Assembly: GCA_016874755.1 (NCBI GenBank)
Contig: VGTH01000023.1
Coordinates: 23,336-87,335, forward strand
Origin: Deltaproteobacteria bacterium
GTDB taxonomy: Bacteria; Desulfobacterota; Binatia; UBA9968
Length of the DNA: 64,000 bases
Reading direction: 5' to 3'
Part shown: in pieces, positions 14,648 through 23,143 of the stretch
How positions within the stretch are numbered: the stretch's first letter is position 1
Layout: each line of letters opens with the position of its first letter
Program-made: the position numbers and the translations under genes
Notes under the pieces: model-generated
The model's input: only the letters and a program-made list of their open reading frames with translations
The model's database searches: none
What the model was told of the DNA's origin: nothing

Positions 14648-17317
14648 TCACGCATGCGCTTCCGCCCAGTTGTTCCCAACATGAATGTCGACCACTAATC
14701 CGCAGCTCAATTGTGCTGCCGTCGACATCTCTTCTTCGATGAGCGAGTGGGCCTGTTTAAGATTTTCCTTCGGAACTTCAAATACCAACTCATCGTGCAC
14801 CGTTAGCAGCATCTTGGCGATGGGCTCCCGGTGCAGCGCGCGGTCGACATTGATCATCGCTCGTTTGAGAATATCCGCTGCGCTGCCTTGGATGGGCGTG
14901 TTGAGCGCCATGCGTTCGCCGATGGCGCGCATGCGAAAATTATCCGAGCGCAGCTCCGGCAGGTAGCGGCGCCGGCCGAACATGGTCGTGGTATAGCCGT
15001 CTATTTTGGCTTGGTCTACTTGCGTGTTGAGAAACGCTTTCACTTTGGGAAACTGAGCGTAATACATTTCGATGAATTGCGCCGCCGCGCCGACCTCAAT
15101 GCCGAGGCGCTGTGAAACGCCAAACGCGGACATGCCGTAGGCGATGCCGTAGGAGAACTGCTTAACCTGGCTGCGCTGATCGGGCGTCACTTCGGCGATC
15201 GGCACGTTGTAGACCTTCGAGGCGATGGCGGCGTGGAAGTCGTGGCCCTGGTGGAATGCCTGGAGAAAAGTCTCGTCCTGAGAAAGATGCGCCAGCACGC
15301 GCAGCTCGATTTGTGAATAATCTGCCGACAGCAGGACATGCCCCGGTGGCGCGACGAACGCGCGGCGGATTTGCCGGCCCAGCTCATCGCGGATCGGGAT
15401 ATTTTGCAGGTTCGGATTCGTCGAAGAAAGGCGGCCGGTGGCGGCGATGGCCTGGTCGTATGTGGTGTGAATCCGACCGGTCTCTTTGTCGATTAACTCA
15501 AGCAGCATGTCGGTGAAGCCGGTCTTAAGTTTTGCAACTTCTCGATATTCGAGCAAAGCGTCGATGATGGGATGATTGCCTTTGAGTTTTTCCAGCTCAC
15601 CGGCGTCGGTCGAGTATCCGGTTTTTATCTTGCGCGTCTTCGGCAGTTTTAGCTTGTCAAAGAGAATTTTTTGCAGCTGCGGCTGTGAATTGACGTTGAT
15701 CTGCTCGCCGGCATGCGCTTGAATTGCACGCTCTAGCTCAACGGATTTTTTGCCGAGTTTTTCGTCGAGCTCTTTGAGATAAGCCTTGTCGATAAGGATT
15801 CCAGCGTGCTCCATGCGCGCGAGCACTCCGACGAGGGGAAATTCCAATTCCACGGCTAGCTGCCAGGTGCCGTTGGCACGCAGCTGCTCCTCAAGTTTTG
15901 GCGCGAGCGCGTGCAGTGCCACGGCTTGACGCGCCGCTTGCTGTTTATCGTCGCTGTCGAAGACGAGACTCGTTTGTTCACCGGGTGACGCAGTATTGGC
16001 CGGATGCAGGTTCATGCCGAGGTAGCGGCTCGCTGCCTCTTCCAGGGAATAGCCGGAAGGGGAGCCGGGTTCCAGAAGGTAGGCCGCGACCTTGGTGTCG
16101 CAGTAAAGACCCGCGACCTCTTGGCTTGACTTCAAAGCGTTGCGGAAAAGTGGCTTGGCGTCGTGCGCAACCTTTGGGCGTTTGGCATCGCGCAAGAAGT
16201 CTGCAAGCTCCGCCGCGGCCTTAGAAGACGGCAGGGTGAGAGCTTTTCCTTCGGTGTTGCAAAGCGCAACCCATTGATCGCTCCAGGCGATCGCGGTGGC
16301 GCCCTCACCAGTCAGCTCCTTCTTGTCGGTGAGATCGGCGATTGTGAGTTCAACCGCCGAAGCGGGAGCGGCCGTGACGCGATGAAGGTTGAGCGCTTTG
16401 AGTCGATCGTGCAGCGTACGAAATTCTAGTGACGTAAAAACCCTGCGGACCTCTTCGTCATCCCACGGCTGTAATTCTAGGCCCGTCGGATCGAGCGGCA
16501 GCTCCACGTCGTCGAGCAGGCGGCCCAAATCTTTATTAATGCGCACCTGATCGGCGTGGGCTTTCAGCGATTCTTTCAATTTCGGGGTGAGCTCGCCGGC
16601 ATGGGCGATGACTTGTTCAATGTCGCCGTATTTCACAACAAGTTGCGCGGCGGTCTTGTCGCCGACTCCGGGAACACCGGGCAAGTTGTCCGCCGCTTCG
16701 CCCTTGAGCGCGACGAAGTCGAGCCATTGCGCCGGCGTGACGCCGTAACGTTCGGCGACTGTTGGCTCGTCATAACGGATCACGTCCGAAATGCCACGTC
16801 GGGTCATGATGACCTCGACGCCTTCTCGGACGAGTTGGATAATGTCCCGGTCGCCGGTTACGACGATGACTTCATCGCCGTGGTCACGGCAGCGTTTGGT
16901 AATCGTCGCTAGCAAGTCATCCGCTTCAAAGCCTTGCAGCTCCACCAGCGGGATTTTCAGTGCTCCTAAGACCTCGCGGATCAGTGGCATCTGTTGGCGA
17001 AAGTGTTCCGGGGTTTCAGCGCGGCCAGCTTTGTACTCTTTGTACTTGTCGAGACGGAACTGCGGCGCACCCTTGTCGAAGCAAACCAACACAGCGGTTG
17101 GTTTTTCATCGGCCATCAGCTTAATTAACATCGAGGTGAAGCCGAAGACCGCGTTGGTCACTTGCCCAGAAGCCGTTACGAGTGTCTCAGGCAAAGCAAA
17201 GAAAGCCCGGAAGGCGAGGGAATGACCATCGAGCAGGATAACTTTGCGCGCGCCGCTGGAGGTCTTGGCTGACGCAGTGCTGTTGCTTAATTTCTTAGCT
17301 TTGGTTTTGGGCGGCAC
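14648..17317 (-). CDS. polA: DNA polymerase I
   Basis: An 889-residue family A polymerase with a 5' nuclease domain (VILLDGHSLAFRAFFAL, FEADDLLAT, VVTGDRDIIQLV, LPGVPGVGDKTAAQL), a middle domain and a full polymerase domain (SADYSQIELRVLAHLS, MLLTVHDELVFEV). The 3'-5' exonuclease region lacks the DxE metal motif: TAIAWSDQW stands where it should be, so proofreading is probably lost, as in Taq. In the O-helix, K719-QFS-Y723-G has tyrosine where E. coli has Phe762; this residue governs acceptance of dideoxynucleotides. A lysine- and serine-rich 25-residue N-terminal tail precedes the first strand. Start is GTG. Function is repair and Okazaki fragment processing. Confidence 0.97.
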   Translation of the reverse strand: MPPKTKAKKLSNSTASAKTSSGARKVILLDGHSLAFRAFFALPETLVTASGQVTNAVFGFTSMLIKLMADEKPTAVLVCFDKGAPQFRLDKYKEYKAGRAETPEHFRQQMPLIREVLGALKIPLVELQGFEADDLLATITKRCRDHGDEVIVVTGDRDIIQLVREGVEVIMTRRGISDVIRYDEPTVAERYGVTPAQWLDFVALKGEAADNLPGVPGVGDKTAAQLVVKYGDIEQVIAHAGELTPKLKESLKAHADQVRINKDLGRLLDDVELPLDPTGLELQPWDDEEVRRVFTSLEFRTLHDRLKALNLHRVTAAPASAVELTIADLTDKKELTGEGATAIAWSDQWVALCNTEGKALTLPSSKAAAELADFLRDAKRPKVAHDAKPLFRNALKSSQEVAGLYCDTKVAAYLLEPGSPSGYSLEEAASRYLGMNLHPANTASPGEQTSLVFDSDDKQQAARQAVALHALAPKLEEQLRANGTWQLAVELEFPLVGVLARMEHAGILIDKAYLKELDEKLGKKSVELERAIQAHAGEQINVNSQPQLQKILFDKLKLPKTRKIKTGYSTDAGELEKLKGNHPIIDALLEYREVAKLKTGFTDMLLELIDKETGRIHTTYDQAIAATGRLSSTNPNLQNIPIRDELGRQIRRAFVAPPGHVLLSADYSQIELRVLAHLSQDETFLQAFHQGHDFHAAIASKVYNVPIAEVTPDQRSQVKQFSYGIAYGMSAFGVSQRLGIEVGAAAQFIEMYYAQFPKVKAFLNTQVDQAKIDGYTTTMFGRRRYLPELRSDNFRMRAIGERMALNTPIQGSAADILKRAMINVDRALHREPIAKMLLTVHDELVFEVPKENLKQAHSLIEEEMSTAAQLSCGLVVDIHVGNNWAEAHA

Positions 17318-17360
17318 TGTATTGGCTTATGTGGTGGTTGAACTTTGTTAAAGTTGATCT

Positions 17361-19265
17361 TTAAGAGGCGACGACCTCCAATGCTTGCCATCTTTCATAG
17401 CATGCTTCGAGCTCGCTTTTCACGGCCTCCAGACGTTCCATCGCGGCGGTTATCTTGTCGCTCGGCTGCTTGTAAAAATCTGCGGCGCCCATACGCGCGT
17501 GAATCTCGGTTTGCTCAGCTTCGAGTGTTTCGATTTTCTCAGGCAATGCTTCAAGTTCGCGCTGCTCTTTGTAAGTGAGCTTGCGTGGCTTGTCGCTCGC
17601 TTTGTCGGCGCTGCGCTTGTCGTTGGCCGGCGCAGGCCGAGCGGCCTTCGCCGTCTCTGCCTGCTGGCTCGTAACATACTGACGGTAGCGCTCCCAATCT
17701 TCGTAGCCGCCGGCGTATTCGCCGATCTTGCCGTTTTCCTCGAAAACGAGCGTGTTTGTGACCACGTTGTCGAGGAAGCTGCGGTCATGACTCACGAGCA
17801 GCAAAGTCCCTTCGTAGTCCGCCAACAATTCTTCAAGCAATTCTAGAGTATCGACATCCAAATCATTGGTCGGTTCATCGAGCACCAGCATATTCGCCGG
17901 CTGAGTGAATATTTTAGCCAACAGGAGGCGATTGCGCTCGCCGCCGGAGAGTGCCGCGACCGGCGAGTCGATGCGCTGGGCCGGAAAGAGAAAGTCCTTC
18001 AGATAGCCGATCACATGGCGATTCCGACCGCGGACGGAAACATAGTTTGAGTCGCTCAAATTATCGCGCACGGTCTTCTCCGGGTCGAGCAAGCGGCGAT
18101 GCTGGTCAAAATAGGCAAGCTGCAAGCGCGTGCCCATGATCACTTGGCCGCTGGTGGGCTTAAGCTCGCCGAGAATTAATTTGAGCAGCGTGCTTTTGCC
18201 CGAGCCATTGGGACCGATGATACCGACCCGGTCGCCGCGCATGATGCGGGTTGAGAAATCGCGGACGACAATGTTGTCGTCGTAAGCGAAGCTGACACGT
18301 CGCAGATCGACGACCAGTTTGCCGGAGATATCGCCGGCATCGATGCCGAAGCTGGCGCTGCCCTGAACTTTCAAGCGTGCCGCGTGGGCCTGGCGCATCG
18401 TCATCAATGCTCGCACGCGCCCTTCGTTGCGGGTCCGTCGTGCCCTGACGCCGCGCCGAATCCAGGCCTCTTCTTCGGCGAGTTTCTTGTCGAACTTATC
18501 CGCGGCGCGCTCTTCGATTTCGAGCAGCGCGTCCCTTTTTTGCAGATAGCCATCGAAATCGCCGGGAAACGAAGCTAAGTTACCACGGTCCAGCTCGACG
18601 ATGCGGGTGGCGAGATGACGGGTTAAAGTTCGGTCGTGGGTGATGAAAATCAGCGCGCCGCGATAGTTGAGCAGAAACTTTTCCAGCCAGGTAATCGCGT
18701 TGATGTCGAGGTGGTTGGTTGGCTCGTCGAGCAGTAGGAGATCGGGCTCACTGACGAGCGAGCGAGCGAGCATTACCTGACGCCGCGTTCCGCCGGAGCA
18801 ATCGGCGAGCTTTTTCTCCTCGGGCAGACCCAATCGAGTCAGCACGGTCTCGACTTTCTGGTTGACGTTCCAGCCGCCGGACGACTCGATGCGGGTTTGC
18901 AAAGCAGCGATACCGTGCATCGCCGCTGCGCTGGTCGTGTCGGCTGCGTGGGTTGCATGATGAAATTCATTCAAAAGGGACCCTAGCTCACCCAGGCCGC
19001 TGGCGACGACTTCAAAGATGGTTTGGTCGGTATCCGGCGGCACTTCTTGTTCGAGATGCGCGACCCGCAAAGTGTCTTGGCGCCACACCTCTCCCTCGTC
19101 GGGCGCGGCGGCGGCGGTAATCACGCGCATTAACGTCGTCTTGCCGGTGCCGTTGCGGCCGATCAAACACACCCGTTCGCCCAGGTCGATCTGAAAGTCG
19201 ACGTGTTTCAGGAGCGGCAGATGGCCGTAGGCCAACGACACGTTATCGAGGTGGAGTAGGGGCAT
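17361..19265 (-). CDS. uup: ABC-F family ATPase, Uup-like
   Basis: A 634-residue protein with two nucleotide-binding domains and no membrane segments. Walker A motifs are GRNGTGKTTL and GPNGSGKSTL; signatures are CSGGTRRQ and LSGGERNR; Walker B motifs end in LLLLDEPTNHLD and MLVLDEPTNDLD. The linker has the ABC-F arrangement, and the C-terminal tail (KLTYKEQRELEALPEKIETLEAEQ onward) is the coiled coil typical of Uup, which binds branched DNA or ribosome-related RNA. ABC-F proteins act on the ribosome or in DNA repair; the tail favours Uup. It lies just upstream of polA on the same strand with a 43-base gap, so co-transcription is likely. Confidence 0.92.
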   Translation of the reverse strand: MPLLHLDNVSLAYGHLPLLKHVDFQIDLGERVCLIGRNGTGKTTLMRVITAAAAPDEGEVWRQDTLRVAHLEQEVPPDTDQTIFEVVASGLGELGSLLNEFHHATHAADTTSAAAMHGIAALQTRIESSGGWNVNQKVETVLTRLGLPEEKKLADCSGGTRRQVMLARSLVSEPDLLLLDEPTNHLDINAITWLEKFLLNYRGALIFITHDRTLTRHLATRIVELDRGNLASFPGDFDGYLQKRDALLEIEERAADKFDKKLAEEEAWIRRGVRARRTRNEGRVRALMTMRQAHAARLKVQGSASFGIDAGDISGKLVVDLRRVSFAYDDNIVVRDFSTRIMRGDRVGIIGPNGSGKSTLLKLILGELKPTSGQVIMGTRLQLAYFDQHRRLLDPEKTVRDNLSDSNYVSVRGRNRHVIGYLKDFLFPAQRIDSPVAALSGGERNRLLLAKIFTQPANMLVLDEPTNDLDVDTLELLEELLADYEGTLLLVSHDRSFLDNVVTNTLVFEENGKIGEYAGGYEDWERYRQYVTSQQAETAKAARPAPANDKRSADKASDKPRKLTYKEQRELEALPEKIETLEAEQTEIHARMGAADFYKQPSDKITAAMERLEAVKSELEACYERWQALEVVAS

Positions 19266-19442
19266 GAAGGATCATTGTGCGTAAGTGTCAATCACCCAAG
19301 ATAGCGCTTCTAGCGTAGGATTTCATCTATGAGGCGGTTATCGAAGAACTCTCTGGAGTTGGTGCTGCTGGCTTTGGGGGATCGAGGTGACGCTGGCGCC
19401 GTTGGGGAAGTGACTGTGCCCGGTTTTTGCGCCCACAGCGGT

Positions 19443-19976
19443 TTATGGGTCATTGTAATTCATTTCATTGTGCTGAATCGTGTTCATGAAATAGAGAGCG
19501 AGGGAACGATTCGCGCGCTCCGCTAAAGCGAGTAAGCGCGCGGTGGTTTCGCTACGGCGAAAAAAATTGCGGTAGCCGAGCAATTCGTAAACACTCTGCT
19601 CTGGTAGGCTGCTGGCGTAAATGATTCCAGCGCGCGCTGCGCGTAAAGCCTGGGGCACGGCTTGTGCCAGCGGCACGCCCTGACCGGCGTTGTTGCCGAT
19701 GACGAAATAATCGATGGCGTCGGCGAGACCGGGGATTGTGCTGTTGATGCCCGGGAGCGAGACCTGATCCCAATTGCGCATCTCTGCTTTACCCAGCGCG
19801 GTGGTGAGTTCCTTCGGGTAACCGGCGGCAATGCCGAACACGCCACCCACCTGGACGATGCGCGCCCAGGGCAGCGGCGGCTCGGTGACAAATTCGCTGA
19901 CAGTGACTTCGTTGTCGAGAATTAAAGCGGTGAAATGTTGTTTGCGCGATTGGGTCAAGTCGTTAACGAGGGACAT
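19443..19976 (-). CDS. Conserved hypothetical protein
   Basis: A 177-residue soluble protein that I do not recognise. It begins MSLVNDLTQSRKQHF and includes VQVGGVFGIAAGYPKELTTAL, a central SLPGINSTIPGLADAIDYFVIGNNAG and an alanine-rich helix, with an Arg-rich C-terminal helix FFRRSETTARLLALAERANRSLALYF. A strong AGGAGG ribosome-binding site lies just before the ATG, so it is well translated. No signal peptide or known catalytic motif is visible. It stands alone between uup and the broken gene at 20028. Upstream is a short gap with nothing else. Confidence 0.6.
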   Translation of the reverse strand: MSLVNDLTQSRKQHFTALILDNEVTVSEFVTEPPLPWARIVQVGGVFGIAAGYPKELTTALGKAEMRNWDQVSLPGINSTIPGLADAIDYFVIGNNAGQGVPLAQAVPQALRAARAGIIYASSLPEQSVYELLGYRNFFRRSETTARLLALAERANRSLALYFMNTIQHNEMNYNDP

Positions 19977-20027
19977 GAATTACCTCCTGAAGAGAGCACT
20001 ACGTTCTTGTGTATCACGAACTCTCCA

Positions 20028-20240
20028 CTAAATACCTTTCAGCATGTGTTGCGCGTCCGTCAACGCCCGTCGACCGACCAGTGCGGCGGATCGGAGAGCA
20101 GCTTGAACACACCGTAGTATGCGCCGACGGTGTGCAGCACAGGGTTGCTGCCGGCGATGTTTGTTAAGCAGAGTTTGCACGGTGCGGACATCGGTTCGAT
20201 TCGCGCCGTTTTTTCCCACCGATGCTGTGATAACACTCAA
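20028..20240 (-). pseudogene. Possible frameshifted remnant with a peptidoglycan-binding-like start
   Basis: From a TTG at 20240 behind a GGAGG site, the frame reads MSVITASVGKNGANRTDVRTVQTLLNK, which resembles the start of peptidoglycan-binding and lysozyme-like proteins, then turns into an Arg-rich, unlikely sequence to 20028. The +1 frame from the same point reads NIAGSNPVLHTVGAYYGVFK and ends LLSDPPHWSVDGR before a stop, which looks like real protein. Joining both needs one inserted or deleted base near the AACAAACATC stretch. This may be a decayed or frame-slipped gene, or two unrelated short ORFs. Product uncertain. Confidence 0.4.
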
Positions 20241-20267
20241 TGCGGTGCCCTCCTGGCCAGTTGTTCG

Positions 20268-20588
20268 CTATTCAATTTTATCTTCGTACTTCTTAAGCTG
20301 CTCTAGAACAGCTTGGTTGCTCTGATATTTGCGGCGCAATGCTCGCAGTTTCTCATCGGTCCCCGTGCAGTGGGTCTTCATCTGTTTCAGCAAGAACTCG
20401 CGCCGCTCGGCATCGTAGCCTTCTTCGCCTCTAAAGTGATCGCAGAGATCGCGCGACTCTTGAAATTGCTTGACCTCAGCCGGGAGCTCTGACCCCAAGG
20501 TGGTGCCGCGGTCACACGAACTCACGACGAGCAGCACGAGTGCGGTCCGCAGCCACGCCGTTATGGGCCGAGCGGCGAAATTAATCAT
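20268..20588 (-). CDS. Small secreted or lipoprotein-type hypothetical protein
   Basis: A 106-residue protein with an N-terminal hydrophobic stretch AWLRTALVLLVVSSC that ends in a lipobox-like LVVSSC. The mature part is helical and highly charged (CDHFRGEEGYDAERREFLLKQ, then MKTHCTGTDEKLRALRRKY), with three cysteines in total. Similar small proteins occur in beta- and deltaproteobacteria but have no known role. The ATG at 20588 overlaps the end of the downstream-oriented solute-binding gene by 8 bases, so the two are probably co-transcribed. It could be a periplasmic helper, but this is inference. Confidence 0.68.
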   Translation of the reverse strand: MINFAARPITAWLRTALVLLVVSSCDRGTTLGSELPAEVKQFQESRDLCDHFRGEEGYDAERREFLLKQMKTHCTGTDEKLRALRRKYQSNQAVLEQLKKYEDKIE

Positions 20589-21576
20589 AGAGCGCTTTGA
20601 TAAAACCGCCGTCCTCCAACGCTTTCAAAATCGTATTGTCGACGAATAGCTGCGGCTCGGCGCCGCGCGCTTTGGGGTTTTCCTTGGCCAGGGAATCGAG
20701 CACGGTGCGGATGCCGCTGACGGAGGGGTAGGGGGCGCGCTCGAAATAAACGTTGGCGTATTGTTCCCAGGTGCGCTCGGCGTATTTTTCTTTGTCCGCC
20801 TCCATGCGCATTTTCTTGAGAATGATGCGCACGCTGTCTTTCTTGTTGCGTTTGAAATAGGCGATGCCCTCGACGTAGGCGCGCATGACGCGGGTCGCCT
20901 GATCGCGGTTGGCGCGTAGATAGGCGCGGTTGGCCACCAGCATGCTTTGCAGATAATGGATGTTCATCTTTGCCAGGTCGGCGAGCACGCGAAAGCCATT
21001 GTCCTCGGCGATAAAATACGACGGATCGGTGAGGACGGCGCCGTCGACGACTTTTTTCTGCAAGCTGATCAGCATCGTTGGCGACGAGCCGATCTGCAGC
21101 ACGCTCATATCTTCCTGGCGCAGATTCCAGTGGTTGAGCAGCAACGAGAGCACTGTATGCGACGCGGTGCCGAAGGCGGTGATGGCGATGCGCTTGCCCT
21201 TGAGCGCTTCGGGGGTGTCGATATCGGAGCGGACCAGGAGCCGGTGCACGCCCTTGTTGTTCAACGCCGCGACCATGGCGATGTCAACGCCTTTAAGGAT
21301 CGAGTTGATCACCGGACCGCCGCTGGCGCTGCCGAACTGAATATCGCCGGCAACCAAGGCGTTGACGGCGCGGGCGGCGCCGCCGCCGATGAAAATCGCT
21401 TCGACGTCGAGGTTGTGTTTTTTGAAAAAGCCGCGCTCTTCGGCGACCCAGATGGGCGCATTGGTGGGGCTCAACGCGCCCATGCCGATGCGGATTTTGT
21501 CGAGCGCGAAGAGTTTCGTTGCGCCGCCGAGGAATATCAGAGAGCTGCAAACAATAATTCGGAGAAGCTTGATCAT
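20581..21576 (-). CDS. NitT/TauT-type ABC transporter solute-binding protein (module B)
   Basis: A 331-residue periplasmic binding protein with a normal signal peptide (residues 1-24, MIKLLRIIVCSSLIFLGGATKLFA). It reads KIRIGMGALSPTNAPIWVAEERGFFKKHNLDVEAIFIGGG, then QFGSASGGPVIN, QIGSSPTMLISLQKKVVDGAVL and ends with APYPSVSGIRTVLD. It is a clear paralogue of the protein at 12007-13050. Three bases upstream ends the PanB-like gene, and further upstream lies a cysteine-less racemase-like gene, so the binding protein closes an operon. No permease or ATPase lies nearby. The ligand is presumably a small organic acid or sulfonate-like compound. Confidence 0.88.
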   Translation of the reverse strand: MIKLLRIIVCSSLIFLGGATKLFALDKIRIGMGALSPTNAPIWVAEERGFFKKHNLDVEAIFIGGGAARAVNALVAGDIQFGSASGGPVINSILKGVDIAMVAALNNKGVHRLLVRSDIDTPEALKGKRIAITAFGTASHTVLSLLLNHWNLRQEDMSVLQIGSSPTMLISLQKKVVDGAVLTDPSYFIAEDNGFRVLADLAKMNIHYLQSMLVANRAYLRANRDQATRVMRAYVEGIAYFKRNKKDSVRIILKKMRMEADKEKYAERTWEQYANVYFERAPYPSVSGIRTVLDSLAKENPKARGAEPQLFVDNTILKALEDGGFIKALYD

Positions 21577-21579
21577 TTC

Positions 21580-22353
21580 TCAGTGCCCAGCCTTCCAGTG
21601 GCCCGAGTGGACTGCGTCGATGGCGGCTTTCATCTGATCGAAGATGAATTTGGCCGTGCTCGGCGCGCCGGCGCGATCGATGGTGGCGGCCTGATAGCCG
21701 ACCAGGCCATAACTGACGTAGATTCTGCCATCGGCCTCTGGGCCTGTCTGCCCGCCTAGGACGGGGATTTTTACGCTCTTGCAAACGTCGGCGTAAATTT
21801 CCGGTGTGACACTGGTAAGATCGAGCGCCACCGCGCCGGCGTCTTCGAGCCGGTGCGCCCATTTGAGCATATGCTCGTGGTCGGCTTTGCTGCCGTGAAT
21901 GGTGCTGCCGGCGCCGGCTGGAAAACCGATCTGAGGATAGACCGGCAGGCCGGTTTCAACCACCGCGCGCACGTCATCGAACAACGCTTCTTCCTGTTGG
22001 CGGATATCGACTTTGGTCATGTCAGCGCCGACTTCGTTTTTGATGCGCAGCGCCGCGGCGGCGACGGCTTTCGGGCCAGCGTTGCAGGTGGCGGTCGGCA
22101 TGTCGACGTTGACGACCGCGCGTTCGGCGGCGCAGGCGACGGCTTTGGCAAAGGGCAGCATATCGTCGATGGTGAAATCGTCGGTGTGCGGCAAGCCGAG
22201 AAAGACTCGGCCCAGGCTATCGCCGACCGAGAGCAGATCGGCGCCGGCGCGCTCGCAGATCTTGGCCATTTGATATTCGTACACCACCGCGACGGCGATC
22301 TTCTTGCCGTCGTGCTTCATCTGCTGCAGGTCTTTGATTGTGAGTTTTGCCAT
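21580..22353 (-). CDS. PanB-like (PEP mutase superfamily) protein without the catalytic glutamate
   Basis: About 257 residues from the ATG at 22353, which has a good AAGGAG site; a longer frame to 22467 lacks one. It follows ketopantoate hydroxymethyltransferase: the VGDSLGRVFLG motif with Asp45, VNVDMP with Asp84 and the TKVDIRQ lysine at 114 match metal and substrate residues. The segment corresponding to LECVP, which carries the catalytic Glu in E. coli PanB, reads LDLTSVTPE here, with Thr at that position. So a true PanB role in pantothenate synthesis is unlikely. It ends three bases before the start of the solute-binding gene. It may act on the imported compound in a lyase or mutase reaction. 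Confidence 0.7.
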   Translation of the reverse strand: MAKLTIKDLQQMKHDGKKIAVAVVYEYQMAKICERAGADLLSVGDSLGRVFLGLPHTDDFTIDDMLPFAKAVACAAERAVVNVDMPTATCNAGPKAVAAAALRIKNEVGADMTKVDIRQQEEALFDDVRAVVETGLPVYPQIGFPAGAGSTIHGSKADHEHMLKWAHRLEDAGAVALDLTSVTPEIYADVCKSVKIPVLGGQTGPEADGRIYVSYGLVGYQAATIDRAGAPSTAKFIFDQMKAAIDAVHSGHWKAGH

Positions 22354-22414
22354 TGTTAGCTCCTTGATTCGGGCATCGACTCGCGCAGAGGCGGCGAGGC
22401 CGCAAAGATTAGAA

Positions 22415-23125
22415 TCAAATGTTCGTTGGCCAGTCGGCCAGCAATTTGCCATAGCCGGGAATAACATGGCGGTGGCCGAGCTGCGATAGGATATCCCATA
22501 GCATGGCTGGGTTGCTGGCGATGGCCGTGGTTTTTAGCTCGTGTTCGATGCGCTCTAGAACTTTCAAAGGGTCGAGCACGGCGCCTTGGAAATAGATTGC
22601 ATCTACCGTTCCGGATTCTTTTAAGGCTTGCGCGGTCAGATCGTAAACTGCTTGTGGTGTTTGACTGCTCGCTTCGCCGAGATTTTTAAACGGCCGTGGC
22701 GCGGTTACCTCGAATCCGGCGGCGCGCAAGTAATTCAAAATCATTTCGTTGAGGCGCTCGTCGAAAGGGGTGAGGAGCAGCAATCGTTTTGCTTGGTAGC
22801 AGCGCAGCGCCGCAACCGATGCGCCGAGCGCGGTGGTGACGGGGATCGGCAGCGCACTCTTTAAATCATCGAACAACCCCGGGTTCATGACTTCCGTCGG
22901 TGCGCCGATGACGATGACTGCGTGCCAGCTTTTTTCTTTCGCGAGCGCCGCGATGCGGCTAACGATCTGACTCTTCTTGCCGGTGATTTCGTAGAGGGAT
23001 TGGCCATAGAGGCCCAGTCCTTGGAAATCGAATTTCACCCACTCGGGCACGAGCCGCAAGAAGCTTTGATAGTGCGGCCAAGTAGCCGGGCCGGGGCTGA
23101 TGAAGCCGATGCTGAGTGGTTCCAT
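22415..23125 (-). CDS. Asp/Glu racemase-like protein lacking catalytic cysteines, paralogue (module B)
   Basis: A 236-residue protein parallel to the one at 10171-10896. Shared features are IGFISPGPATWPHYQSF near the start, VIVIGAPTEVMNP in place of the first cysteine motif, VTTALGASVAALRCYQAKRLLLLTPF, and IYFQGAVLDPLKVLERIEHELK at the second motif. Both expected nucleophilic cysteines are absent; Cys within VAALRCYQ is elsewhere. It is followed by the PanB-like and solute-binding genes on the same strand. The paired occurrence next to LLM monooxygenases suggests a common role in the same pathway. Activity unproven. Confidence 0.72.
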   Translation of the reverse strand: MEPLSIGFISPGPATWPHYQSFLRLVPEWVKFDFQGLGLYGQSLYEITGKKSQIVSRIAALAKEKSWHAVIVIGAPTEVMNPGLFDDLKSALPIPVTTALGASVAALRCYQAKRLLLLTPFDERLNEMILNYLRAAGFEVTAPRPFKNLGEASSQTPQAVYDLTAQALKESGTVDAIYFQGAVLDPLKVLERIEHELKTTAIASNPAMLWDILSQLGHRHVIPGYGKLLADWPTNI

Positions 23126-23143
23126 AAAAACTCGCTCAAGTTC

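Noticed and set aside
19329..19526. A 65-codon + strand frame next to the hypothetical gene at 19443
   Set aside because: It overlaps a well-started gene on the other strand and has no homologue-like pattern.
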